Positions 50,648-57,436 of a DNA stretch of 57,436 nt are shown piece by piece; positions within the stretch are counted from its first letter, which is position 1; each line of letters starts with the position of its first letter. Below the pieces are notes generated by a model. The model was not told the DNA's origin. It saw nothing but the letters and a program-made list of their open reading frames with translations, and ran no database searches. Made by a program: the position numbers and the translations under genes. This DNA is from SZUA-217 sp034658975. GTDB taxonomy: Bacteria; Actinomycetota; Acidimicrobiia; Spongiisociales; ZC4RG35. The stretch lies in assembly GCA_034658975.1 (NCBI GenBank), contig JAYEGJ010000126.1, positions 1-57,436 of the forward strand. Direction: 5' to 3'.

Positions 50648-51991
50648 ATGAGCAGTCCGGCCGAAACGGCAGCGGAGCAGAAGACGCTTCGGACGGTGGT
50701 TCGAAGTGAGTGGAGCGAACTCGGCACCATGGGAAGAAGCGCCCTGGTCGCATTGGGCGTGTCAGCCATCGTCGCCGTGGTTCTTGCGGTCTCAATCCCC
50801 CGACAAGTGGAACGGCATCTGATCCAGGGGGAGATCGAAACGTTCACCAGGATCGCCCAGGGGATGGCGGACGAAGGGATGATTCCTGTCGCATCGAACG
50901 ATACACAGGCCCTCGCCGAACTCGACGAAATGGTGAGGACGCGGCTGCTCGGCTCCAACACCGTGAGGGTCAAGGTCTGGGCACCGGACGGCACCATCAC
51001 CTACTCAGATGCCTCCGACGTCATCGGTCAGACCTTTCCCCTCTCGGAAGACCGCATCGAAGCCTTCCAAGGCGAAACAGTCTCGGAAACACCCGATCTC
51101 TCACTACCCGAGAATGCCTACGAGCGGACACTTCCTCCGGTCCACGAGTTCTACATCCCGGTATATGGAGAATCGGATACGGTCGAGGCGGTCTTCGAGG
51201 TCTATCACCTGGTGGAGCCGATCGAGACGACCGTCGGCAACGTTCGTCGATACACATGGACCAGCATCGCCGTCAGCTTCGTGCTGCTCGCGGTATTCCT
51301 CTCCGTTCTCATCATCGCCAACGGCCGAGCACTGACAAGAAGGCAGCGCATGACGGACGAGCTGTTTGGTGACCTCGTTCGATCCCAAGCCGACGAGCGC
51401 AGCAGAATCATTGGTTCCCTGCACGACGACATCGGTCAGTCGCTGTATCGCATCCATTACGGGCTCGAGGACATGAAGTCACGCGTCGACGCCGACGAGG
51501 CACTTGCCGAAGACCTGGACCGTCTCGGGGCCCTGACCAGCCAGGTGGACAGGGCGCTGAGGACCGAACTGCGGTTGCTTCAGTACGGAACGGGAGAAGA
51601 ACTCGCCCTCGGGCCGGCATTAGACGAACTCGCCGAGGTGACCGAGATGGAGTCGGATCTCGACGTCACAGTCGAGACCAGCACGGATCGTGCGCTTTCC
51701 CCTGCCGGGAGAGTCACTCTATTTCGAGCGGCGCGCGAGGCCGTCACCAATGTGCGCAAGCATGCCCAGGCGACCTCGGTGACGATTCGAGTCGATAGCA
51801 AAGGCAGCAACGTGAGGCTCGAAGTGGTCGACGATGGAATCGGAATCACCAATGAAGAGGCCCTCGGGATATTGATCACAAGAGAGCGCCTGGAAGCACT
51901 CGGTGGAGGCCTCAGGGTGACGGCTGATCGGGAGGGCGGAACGAGATTCATGGCCTGGCTCCCTGCCGAAGTCGTAGAGGTGACAACTTGA
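50648..51991 (+). CDS. Sensor histidine kinase (HisKA_3/NarX type)
   Basis: 447 residues. First membrane helix ~31-50, an external sensor part of ~140 residues, second helix ~200-222 (WTSIAVSFVLLAVFLSVLII), then the phospho-acceptor His259 in SRIIGSLHDDIGQSLYRIHY and a GHKL ATPase (FRAAREAVTNVRKHAQA, EVVDDGIGITNEEALGI). The signal is unknown; the neighbouring redox genes suggest a respiratory or redox cue. Its stop overlaps the response-regulator start. Confidence 0.92.
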   Translation: MSSPAETAAEQKTLRTVVRSEWSELGTMGRSALVALGVSAIVAVVLAVSIPRQVERHLIQGEIETFTRIAQGMADEGMIPVASNDTQALAELDEMVRTRLLGSNTVRVKVWAPDGTITYSDASDVIGQTFPLSEDRIEAFQGETVSETPDLSLPENAYERTLPPVHEFYIPVYGESDTVEAVFEVYHLVEPIETTVGNVRRYTWTSIAVSFVLLAVFLSVLIIANGRALTRRQRMTDELFGDLVRSQADERSRIIGSLHDDIGQSLYRIHYGLEDMKSRVDADEALAEDLDRLGALTSQVDRALRTELRLLQYGTGEELALGPALDELAEVTEMESDLDVTVETSTDRALSPAGRVTLFRAAREAVTNVRKHAQATSVTIRVDSKGSNVRLEVVDDGIGITNEEALGILITRERLEALGGGLRVTADREGGTRFMAWLPAEVVEVTT

Positions 51992-52617
51992 GAGTCTTCC
52001 TCGCCGACGACCACCGCATCGTTCGTGAGGGGATCAGGACACTCCTGGCCTCCGAAGCCAACGTGGAGATCGTGGGCGAGGCATCGAGCGGAGACCAGCT
52101 TCTGGAATCGCTCGCCACCACTGATGTCGACGTGATCCTCCTCGACTTGAGAATGCCGGGTCTGAGTGGCCTCGACGTGCTCCAAGAAATGCAGCAAGGA
52201 GAAACGGACACGCGTGTCATCGTCCTTTCCATGCACGACGATCCCTCTTTCGTGAAGAGAGCAATCGAGCTGGGGGCGTCGGGGTATCTCCTCAAGTCGG
52301 TTGGCAAGGAAGAACTGCTCCGGGCTCTCGACATCGTCGCCGGAGGGGGCTCCTACGTTCAGGGCGAGATCACCGCGCCGCTCATCGCTCACATCGTCGA
52401 GCCATCGAAGGCGGTATCCGTCAGCAACCTGAGCAGTCGAGATATCAAGATGCTCGAGATGTTGGCTCAAGGGCTGGACAATCGGGCCATGGCCAAGCTG
52501 CTCGAGATGTCGGAGGCCTCAGTCAAGGCTCAGCTGCGCACGGTGTATTCGCGCCTCGAGGTCACCCGCCGATCCGAGGCCGTAGCCGTGGCCTTGCGCC
52601 TCGGCATCATCACCTAA
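51988..52617 (+). CDS. NarL/FixJ-family response regulator
   Basis: 209 residues with a TTG start overlapping the kinase stop (TTGA). Receiver domain: acidic pair in LADDHR, phospho-acceptor Asp53 in ILLDLRMPGLSGLDVL, Thr/Ser switch region VLSMHDDP, Lys in YLLKSVGKEELL. C-terminal LuxR-type helix-turn-helix: LSSRDIKMLEMLAQGLDNRA, EASVKAQLRTVYSRLEVTRR. The genes downstream on the same strand are the natural target candidates. Confidence 0.92.
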   Translation: MRVFLADDHRIVREGIRTLLASEANVEIVGEASSGDQLLESLATTDVDVILLDLRMPGLSGLDVLQEMQQGETDTRVIVLSMHDDPSFVKRAIELGASGYLLKSVGKEELLRALDIVAGGGSYVQGEITAPLIAHIVEPSKAVSVSNLSSRDIKMLEMLAQGLDNRAMAKLLEMSEASVKAQLRTVYSRLEVTRRSEAVAVALRLGIIT

Positions 52618-52805
52618 ACCCTTTGTGACCGTCTCTAGGGCCAAAGGTCCCATCGCAGGTATCTAACGGGTATCCAGCGACCCTCCCAACGATCTTCGAC
52701 AACGCCGATTTGACCCAAGACGGACGCATCGTCACCCCGTAATCAATGAAGTGACGGCACCTGTCTCGCCGCGCGTGGCAGGACACACATACCGACGGAG
52801 GTTCG

Positions 52806-54494
52806 ATGATGAGGCACAAACGACTTGCGATCATTGGCGTACTCGCCTTGATCGCTGCGTCGTGCACGGGTGGCGAAGCCGATGACACGACAACAACCCC
52901 CGAGGCGCCAGCGACCACCGTCGCCCCCGCCACTACGGCCGCTCCGACAACGACAGAGGCCACGGTGACGACGACGACGGAGGAACCCGCTCACCCGGAG
53001 ACCGACATGCGGTCGCTGGATGCTGGTGAGGCTGCGATCACGGTTGATGGTGATGCTGCTGATTGGGGTGATGTGGCCGGCCTGTCGATGACGTTGGAGC
53101 CGATCGTGGATCGTGCTGATGATCCGCTCGAAGACAAGGACGTCACCATCCGGATGGCTCATGACAGCGACCTGCTGTATGCGCTGTTCACCGTCGAGGA
53201 CGACTACGACTGGGTCGCTGACGACCACAACCTGTCGGCTGCACTTGCGGTCATGTTCCCGGTTGACACCGGTGGTCCGCATATGGGCGCCGACGATGAA
53301 GCAGGCGAAACATCCACCGGGATGGTGGACATCTGGCACTGGGAGCTGGATTGTGCTGCCGGCGAGTTGAACGGCGGAGGAGCCGGACATCCTGCCGGTG
53401 AAGGCAAGGATCCGGGCAACGACGACGTCTGCAACATGGACGACGAATGGGCCACCGACGCAGAAACCCGCGAGGACGACAACACCGCAACCGGTGAGAA
53501 CTCGTTGACGGGTGTGTGGTGGCACTCCAACCCCGTCGAGAATGGTGCTCCTGGCACCTGGTACTTCGAAATGTCCCGACCCCTCGACACCGGAGACGAG
53601 CAGGACGGACTGTTCACAGTTGGTGAGTCCACACTGCTGGCACTCGCCTACTGGGACGCCGACTTCGGACCCGACGGATGGGACGACTCCACCCACGTCC
53701 AATCCTCCAACCAAGGCTGGATCAACGTCAATCTGATAGCGGGATCGGCCGCCGAGGCAACACGGTCGTTGGATGCTGGTGAGGCTGCGATCACGGTTGA
53801 TGGTGATGCTGCTGATTGGGGTGATGTGGCCGGCCTGTCGATGACGTTGGAGCCGATCGTGGATCGTGCTGATGATCCGCTCGAAGACAAGGACGTCACC
53901 ATCCGGATGGCTCATGACAGCGACCTGCTGTATGCGCTGTTCACCGTCGAGGACGACTACGACTGGGTCGCTGACGACCACAACCTGTCGGCTGCACTTG
54001 CGGTCATGTTCCCGGTTGACACCGGTGGTCCGCATATGGGCGCCGACGATGAAGCAGGCGAAACATCCACCGGGATGGTGGACATCTGGCACTGGGAGCT
54101 GGATTGTGCTGCCGGCGAGTTGAACGGCGGAGGAGCCGGACATCCTGCCGGTGAAGGCAAGGATCCGGGCAACGACGACGTCTGCAACATGGACGACGAA
54201 TGGGCCACCGACGCAGAAACCCGCGAGGACGACAACACCGCAACCGGTGAGAACTCGTTGACGGGTGTGTGGTGGCACTCCAACCCCGTCGAGAATGGTG
54301 CTCCTGGCACCTGGTACTTCGAAATGTCCCGACCCCTCGACACCGGAGACGAGCAGGACGGACTGTTCACAGTTGGTGAGTCCACACTGCTGGCACTCGC
54401 CTACTGGGACGCCGACTTCGGACCCGACGGATGGGACGACTCCACCCACGTCCAATCCTCCAACCAAGGCTGGATCGAAGTAACGATCAACTGA
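52806..54494 (+). CDS. Lipoprotein with two near-identical heme-binding-like (EB_dh/DOMON-type) domains
   Basis: 562 residues; GGAGG precedes the ATG-ATG at 52806. Lipoprotein signal (LAIIGVLALIAASCTGGEAD), a Thr-rich linker, then two domains of about 238 residues. Each has AITVDGDAADWGDVAG, DSDLLYALFTVEDDYDW, MVDIWHWELDC and TWYFEMSRPLDTGDEQD, the pattern of ethylbenzene-dehydrogenase gamma-like heme-binding domains. Cys pairs and conserved Met/His could ligate heme or metal; not shown. The two copies are 753 bases apart and differ by only one base that I can see across 714 bases. Likely an exported electron carrier of the downstream complex. Confidence 0.75.
   Translation: MMRHKRLAIIGVLALIAASCTGGEADDTTTTPEAPATTVAPATTAAPTTTEATVTTTTEEPAHPETDMRSLDAGEAAITVDGDAADWGDVAGLSMTLEPIVDRADDPLEDKDVTIRMAHDSDLLYALFTVEDDYDWVADDHNLSAALAVMFPVDTGGPHMGADDEAGETSTGMVDIWHWELDCAAGELNGGGAGHPAGEGKDPGNDDVCNMDDEWATDAETREDDNTATGENSLTGVWWHSNPVENGAPGTWYFEMSRPLDTGDEQDGLFTVGESTLLALAYWDADFGPDGWDDSTHVQSSNQGWINVNLIAGSAAEATRSLDAGEAAITVDGDAADWGDVAGLSMTLEPIVDRADDPLEDKDVTIRMAHDSDLLYALFTVEDDYDWVADDHNLSAALAVMFPVDTGGPHMGADDEAGETSTGMVDIWHWELDCAAGELNGGGAGHPAGEGKDPGNDDVCNMDDEWATDAETREDDNTATGENSLTGVWWHSNPVENGAPGTWYFEMSRPLDTGDEQDGLFTVGESTLLALAYWDADFGPDGWDDSTHVQSSNQGWIEVTIN
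53010..53723 (+). repeat. Intragenic duplication, first copy
   Basis: 714-base unit repeated at 53763-54476 (offset 753). The only difference noticed is C at 53016 against T at 53769. Encodes one full heme-binding-like domain. Confidence 0.93.
53763..54476 (+). repeat. Intragenic duplication, second copy
   Basis: Second copy of the 714-base unit, joined to the first by a 39-base linker coding for NVNLIAGSAAEA. The repeat can recombine, so copy number may vary or assembly may have collapsed it. Confidence 0.93.
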
Positions 54495-54567
54495 TCCGAT
54501 GGTGACGAGTCCTTGGGTCTCTCGACGAGACCCGAGGGCTCTCACTTATTCAGGCGGGAGGAGGTCT

Positions 54568-54801
54568 GTGAGCGGTAGAAAGAAATCGATAGGCCAACTT
54601 AGGGCGCTGCTCTCGGCCGTCGTGATAGTCCTCTACTTCGCATTGACCACGGTGTGGATCCCCTCGGCCCTGCTCAAATCGTCACTACTCACGGGGACCG
54701 GCCGCAACACCGCCGACCTCGTTGCGCTCGCAGTGTGGGGGGCGGGCCTGGGATTTGGGATCTGGGGGCTGCGCAAGGCTCAGGATCGAGACCTGATATG
54801 A
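54568..54801 (+). CDS. Small two-helix membrane protein in the redox cluster
   Basis: 77 residues from GTG 54568, with GGAGGAGG just upstream. Basic start (SGRKKSIGQLR) and two hydrophobic helices (LLSAVVIVLYFALTTVWIPS and LVALAVWGAGLGFGIWGL) with a short loop, both ends predicted inside. The stop overlaps the next gene by ATGA. It may be a small subunit that anchors the flavoprotein to the cytochrome b. Family not recognised. Confidence 0.75.
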   Translation: MSGRKKSIGQLRALLSAVVIVLYFALTTVWIPSALLKSSLLTGTGRNTADLVALAVWGAGLGFGIWGLRKAQDRDLI

Positions 54802-56612
54802 CCGACCTCGAGTACTTCGACCTCAACATCCCCTGCCAGGCCGCCTGCCCGGTCCACACCAACGCCGGTGCCTACGTGGCGGCCATAGCCGACGGCGACG
54901 ACCGCATGGCCTACTTGACGGCCCGGCTGCCGAATCCCTTCGCCTCGGTCTGCGGCAGGGTTTGCGCCGCTCCCTGCGAGGACGCCTGCCGACGGGGTGA
55001 GATCGATCGACCCGTTGCGATTCGAGCCCTCAAGAGATTCGTCACCGAGACCTTCGGCGCAGAGGCACGGGGCAAGAGCCTGTGGTCGATCAGTGAGAAC
55101 GGGCATCGCGATGAGCGGCCGCAATCGGTTGCCATTGTCGGTGGCGGGCCGGGGGGCCTCGCCGCCGCCCACGATCTTCGCCTCCTCGGCTACCGGGTGA
55201 CCCTCCACGAGGCCAGCTCGGAACTCGGGGGCATGATGCGGCTCGGCATACCCGAATACCGGCTTCCCCGGGAACTCCTCGACCGCGAGATCCAGGGCAT
55301 CGTCGAACTCGGAATCGACGTACATCTCGGCTCGAGGTTGGGAGAGGACGTTTCGCTGAGAACCCTGCGCGAGAGCCATAACGCAGTGTTCCTCGCCATC
55401 GGTGCCACCCAGGCCCGTGATCTCGATATTCCCGGACATGATGCTGATGGCGTCTTCAAAGCACTGGAGTTCCTGCTCAACGTCAACCGTGGTTTCCATG
55501 TGGACGTTGGGGAGAGAGTGGTCGTGGTCGGTGGCGGAAATGTCGCCATGGATGCCGCCCGGACCGCCCTGCGGTCCGCCGCATACCGCGAAAAAGTGGA
55601 GTCGGAGTTCACGGAGTCGGTCGTCAAAGATGAGCAGTCCGGGTATGCCATCGACGTTGCCCGCAGTGCTCTACGTGCCGGCGCCACCGATGTCACCATC
55701 ATCTCTCTCGAGGCGCGGGACGAGATGCCCGCTGACGACTTCGAAATCGAGGAAGCAGAGGCCGAAGGCATTCGTTTCGTGCACCGACGCGGACCACAGG
55801 CGGTGCTGACCGAGGCTGGCCAGGTTTCCGCACTCATGACCGTGGGCGTGACGCGGGTCTTCGATGCCGAAGGACGCTTCAGCCCTGAATTCGACGCCGA
55901 GGACGTCGAGACCGTCGAAGCGGACTCGGTAATCCTTGCCATCGGTCAGGCGATAGACATCGAGAGTCTCGGCGAAGACGGGCCTGAAATCTCTCCCCGA
56001 CGGTCCATCGCCGTGGATGCCGAGACGCTTAGGACGAGTCTCCCCGACGTTTGGGCAGGAGGCGATGCTGCCTTCGGACCACGCATTCTCATCGATGCCG
56101 TCGCTGACGGTCGTCGCGCCGCGGCCTCCATCCATGCATTCCTTTCACCCGATGACCCGACGACTGCCCATCGTCCCGGCTCGATGACCGAGATCGAGGG
56201 TTTCCATCGTCTCTCAGATCGATACGACGAATGGGAGCGTGTTCCGATTCCGTCATTGCCCACCCAACGACGGATCGGGCTTCAGGAGGTGGAGACCGGG
56301 TTCACCGAGGCTGAGGCCAGGCTGGAGGCGAGCCGTTGCCTGCGTTGCTTCCTCAACATCACCCTCGACGTCGGGTCGTGCGTCTTGTGCGGTCTCTGCG
56401 CCGATGTCTGCCCGACGGATGTGATCTCGTTGGTTCCCTCCGAGGAGCTCAACGGCCAACCCGGGAAGACTGCCCTTCTTCTCGATGAATCGCGATGCAT
56501 CAGGTGCGCCCTGTGCGTCGAACGTTGCCCGAGCCGGGCCCTGTCGATGGGCATGTGGTCCGGGTTCGGCATTCCGGAGAAGGTTCCGGTGCTGATAGGA
56601 GGTCCAGCGTGA
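54798..56612 (+). CDS. GltD-like FAD/NAD(P) oxidoreductase with iron-sulfur domains at both ends
   Basis: 604 residues from ATG 54798. N-terminal cysteine-rich domain (CQAACPVHTNAGAY, SVCGRVCAAPCEDACRRGEI) as in glutamate synthase small subunit; FAD motif VAIVGGGPGGLAAAHDLRLL and GGMMRLGIPEYRLPREL; NAD(P) motif VVVVGGGNVAMDAARTALR; and AGGDAAFGPRILIDAVADGR. The C-terminal ~90 residues add two 4Fe-4S motifs, CVLCGLCADVCPTD and CIRCALCVERCPSRAL, which GltD lacks. It could pass electrons from NAD(P)H or a ferredoxin to the cytochrome b encoded next (GTGA overlap). Confidence 0.9.
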   Translation: MTDLEYFDLNIPCQAACPVHTNAGAYVAAIADGDDRMAYLTARLPNPFASVCGRVCAAPCEDACRRGEIDRPVAIRALKRFVTETFGAEARGKSLWSISENGHRDERPQSVAIVGGGPGGLAAAHDLRLLGYRVTLHEASSELGGMMRLGIPEYRLPRELLDREIQGIVELGIDVHLGSRLGEDVSLRTLRESHNAVFLAIGATQARDLDIPGHDADGVFKALEFLLNVNRGFHVDVGERVVVVGGGNVAMDAARTALRSAAYREKVESEFTESVVKDEQSGYAIDVARSALRAGATDVTIISLEARDEMPADDFEIEEAEAEGIRFVHRRGPQAVLTEAGQVSALMTVGVTRVFDAEGRFSPEFDAEDVETVEADSVILAIGQAIDIESLGEDGPEISPRRSIAVDAETLRTSLPDVWAGGDAAFGPRILIDAVADGRRAAASIHAFLSPDDPTTAHRPGSMTEIEGFHRLSDRYDEWERVPIPSLPTQRRIGLQEVETGFTEAEARLEASRCLRCFLNITLDVGSCVLCGLCADVCPTDVISLVPSEELNGQPGKTALLLDESRCIRCALCVERCPSRALSMGMWSGFGIPEKVPVLIGGPA

Positions 56613-57343
56613 AGCCCTCACTTACGGAACGTCTCAGAGAGACAAATGTGGGCCGGTCGATGTTCCGGATACCGGAGCGAAGGACCGACCGAGAGCGCGC
56701 CGGGGCTCACTGGTCCAACTTCTTCCTCCACATCTACCCCGTCAAGGTGCGACGCGAGCAGCTTCACTTCCGCTACTCGTGGTATCTCGGCATCGCCTCG
56801 CTGACGTTGTTCGCATCACTGGTCGCCTCGGGCATCTACCTCATGTTCTTCTATGTGCCATCACCGACAACCGCCTACGGAGACATCCAGATTCTCCAGA
56901 CGCAGGTGGCGTTCGGCCAGTTCATGCGCAACATCCACAGGTGGTCGGCTCATCTCATGGTCGTCGCCGTCATCGCCCACATGGCCCGGGTCTTCTACCG
57001 CGGTGCGTACAAGGCCCCGCGTGAGTTCAACTGGGTGATTGGAGTGGTACTGCTCATGATGACGCTGTTGCTCTCCTTCACCGGATATCTCCTGCCATGG
57101 GACCAACTCGCCTATTGGGCAATCACCGTCGGCACCTCTCTTGCTGCGTTCGTCCCGTTCATCGGTCAGGAAATCTCGCGCCTTCTGCTCGGCGGCCCCC
57201 AGGTGAGTTCGGCCACACTTCTTCGCTTCTACGTGCTGCATGTCGCCCTGCTCCCGACGATCGTCGTGTTCGGGGTCGCCATCCATCTTTGGCGCTGGCG
57301 CAAGGACAGCACGCTCGATACCGAGGGAGACAGTGATGTCTGA
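56609..57343 (+). CDS. Cytochrome b (b6-like, N-terminal type) subunit
   Basis: 244 residues from GTG 56609, with AGGAGG six bases upstream. Four-helix cytochrome b core: WYLGIASLTLFASLVASGIY, a heme-ligand pair of helices with NIHRWSAHLMVVAV and VIAHMARVFYRGAY, GYLLPWDQLAYWAITVGTSL (the quinol-site WDQ motif), and the second ligand helix FYVLHVALL with VAIHLWRWRKD. Length and ending match cytochrome b6/QcrB N-terminal proteins. It would bind two b hemes and oxidise or reduce menaquinone. Normally next to a Rieske protein; here it follows an iron-sulfur flavoprotein. Confidence 0.92.
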   Translation: MKPSLTERLRETNVGRSMFRIPERRTDRERAGAHWSNFFLHIYPVKVRREQLHFRYSWYLGIASLTLFASLVASGIYLMFFYVPSPTTAYGDIQILQTQVAFGQFMRNIHRWSAHLMVVAVIAHMARVFYRGAYKAPREFNWVIGVVLLMMTLLLSFTGYLLPWDQLAYWAITVGTSLAAFVPFIGQEISRLLLGGPQVSSATLLRFYVLHVALLPTIVVFGVAIHLWRWRKDSTLDTEGDSDV

Positions 57344-57436
57344 GAATCCCGAGACCTTCGAAGGTCGCCGTGTGCTCGGCATAGTCCCGGGCAAGCCCCC
57401 GGTGGGAACGACCAAAGATCCCGAAAGCCAGGATCT
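57336..57436 (+). CDS. N-terminal fragment of the next gene in the redox cluster
   Basis: The ATG at 57336 overlaps the cytochrome b stop by 8 bases and has GAGGGA upstream. The first 33 residues (MSENPETFEGRRVLGIVPGK and on) are hydrophilic with no membrane segment yet. The window ends here. In comparable clusters this place is held by the C-terminal cytochrome b part or a c-type subunit, but the visible part does not tell. Confidence 0.65.
   Translation, partial: MSENPETFEGRRVLGIVPGKPPVGTTKDPESQD

Noticed and set aside
52743..54545. 600-codon open frame on the minus strand across the duplicated-domain gene
   Set aside because: It is a mirror of the sense gene, including its duplication; it has no ribosome-binding site or known domain, while the sense frame has a lipoprotein signal, a Shine-Dalgarno site and coherent domains.
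1..57436. CRISPR arrays, rRNA genes, transposases or integrases
   Set aside because: No regularly spaced repeats, rRNA-like stretches or recombinase motifs were seen in the window.

Overview
The window looks like a chromosomal segment of a high-GC Gram-positive bacterium of the Actinomycetota, probably an environmental lineage near the Acidimicrobiia. This rests on gene content: a five-gene roadblock/GTPase 'conservon', DUF2510 and DUF4870 proteins, a bacterial proteasome activator (Bpa/PafE family), many ATGA/TGATG gene overlaps, GTG/TTG starts, and lipoproteins with Thr-rich linkers. No database search was possible, so the taxon is an inference.

Layout. 1-5.1 kb: a cut-off membrane gene, a DUF2510 protein, then a leftward translationally coupled operon (sensor kinase, roadblock, DUF742, GTPase, free-standing HATPase). 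5.1-7.6 kb: small ORFs, a methyltransferase and a DUF2652/SRPBCC gene broken by a stop codon and a probable frameshift. 7.7-22.8 kb: a leftward maltodextrin locus, malE-malF-malG-GH13-GH57-lacI-malQ-glgP, followed by a SulP transporter; twin LacI-type operators lie upstream of malE. 23-28 kb: YjbQ-family protein, HAD hydrolase, secreted protein, MscS channel, Sir2 deacylase, TlpA-like thioredoxin, and a 164-bp imperfect palindrome filling the sir2/tlpA gap. 28-31.9 kb: acyl-CoA dehydrogenase, SDR and ketosynthase. 31.9-35.4 kb: a TPP riboswitch controlling thiBPQ thiamine import. 35.4-40.9 kb: EF-hand-like protein, thioesterase, MDR oxidoreductase, and the transhydrogenase genes pntAA-pntAB-pntB.

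40.9-48.9 kb is the most accessory-looking part. It has a zincin-motif lipoprotein, two ECF-type sigma factors each coupled to a protein with an SH3-like segment, and a candidate PD-(D/E)XK nuclease coupled to a 41-residue ORF. The second sigma module and the nuclease pair lie between 35-bp perfect inverted repeats, next to tRNA-Asp and tRNA-Phe.

49-57.4 kb: a DUF4230 protein, Bpa, a NarX/NarL-type two-component system, and a redox cluster: a lipoprotein with two near-identical copies of a heme-binding-like domain, a small membrane protein, a GltD-like iron-sulfur flavoprotein, a cytochrome b, and a further gene cut by the window end. These could form a membrane electron-transfer complex under control of the adjacent two-component system. 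That complex and the repeat-flanked nuclease pair are the best candidates for something undescribed.
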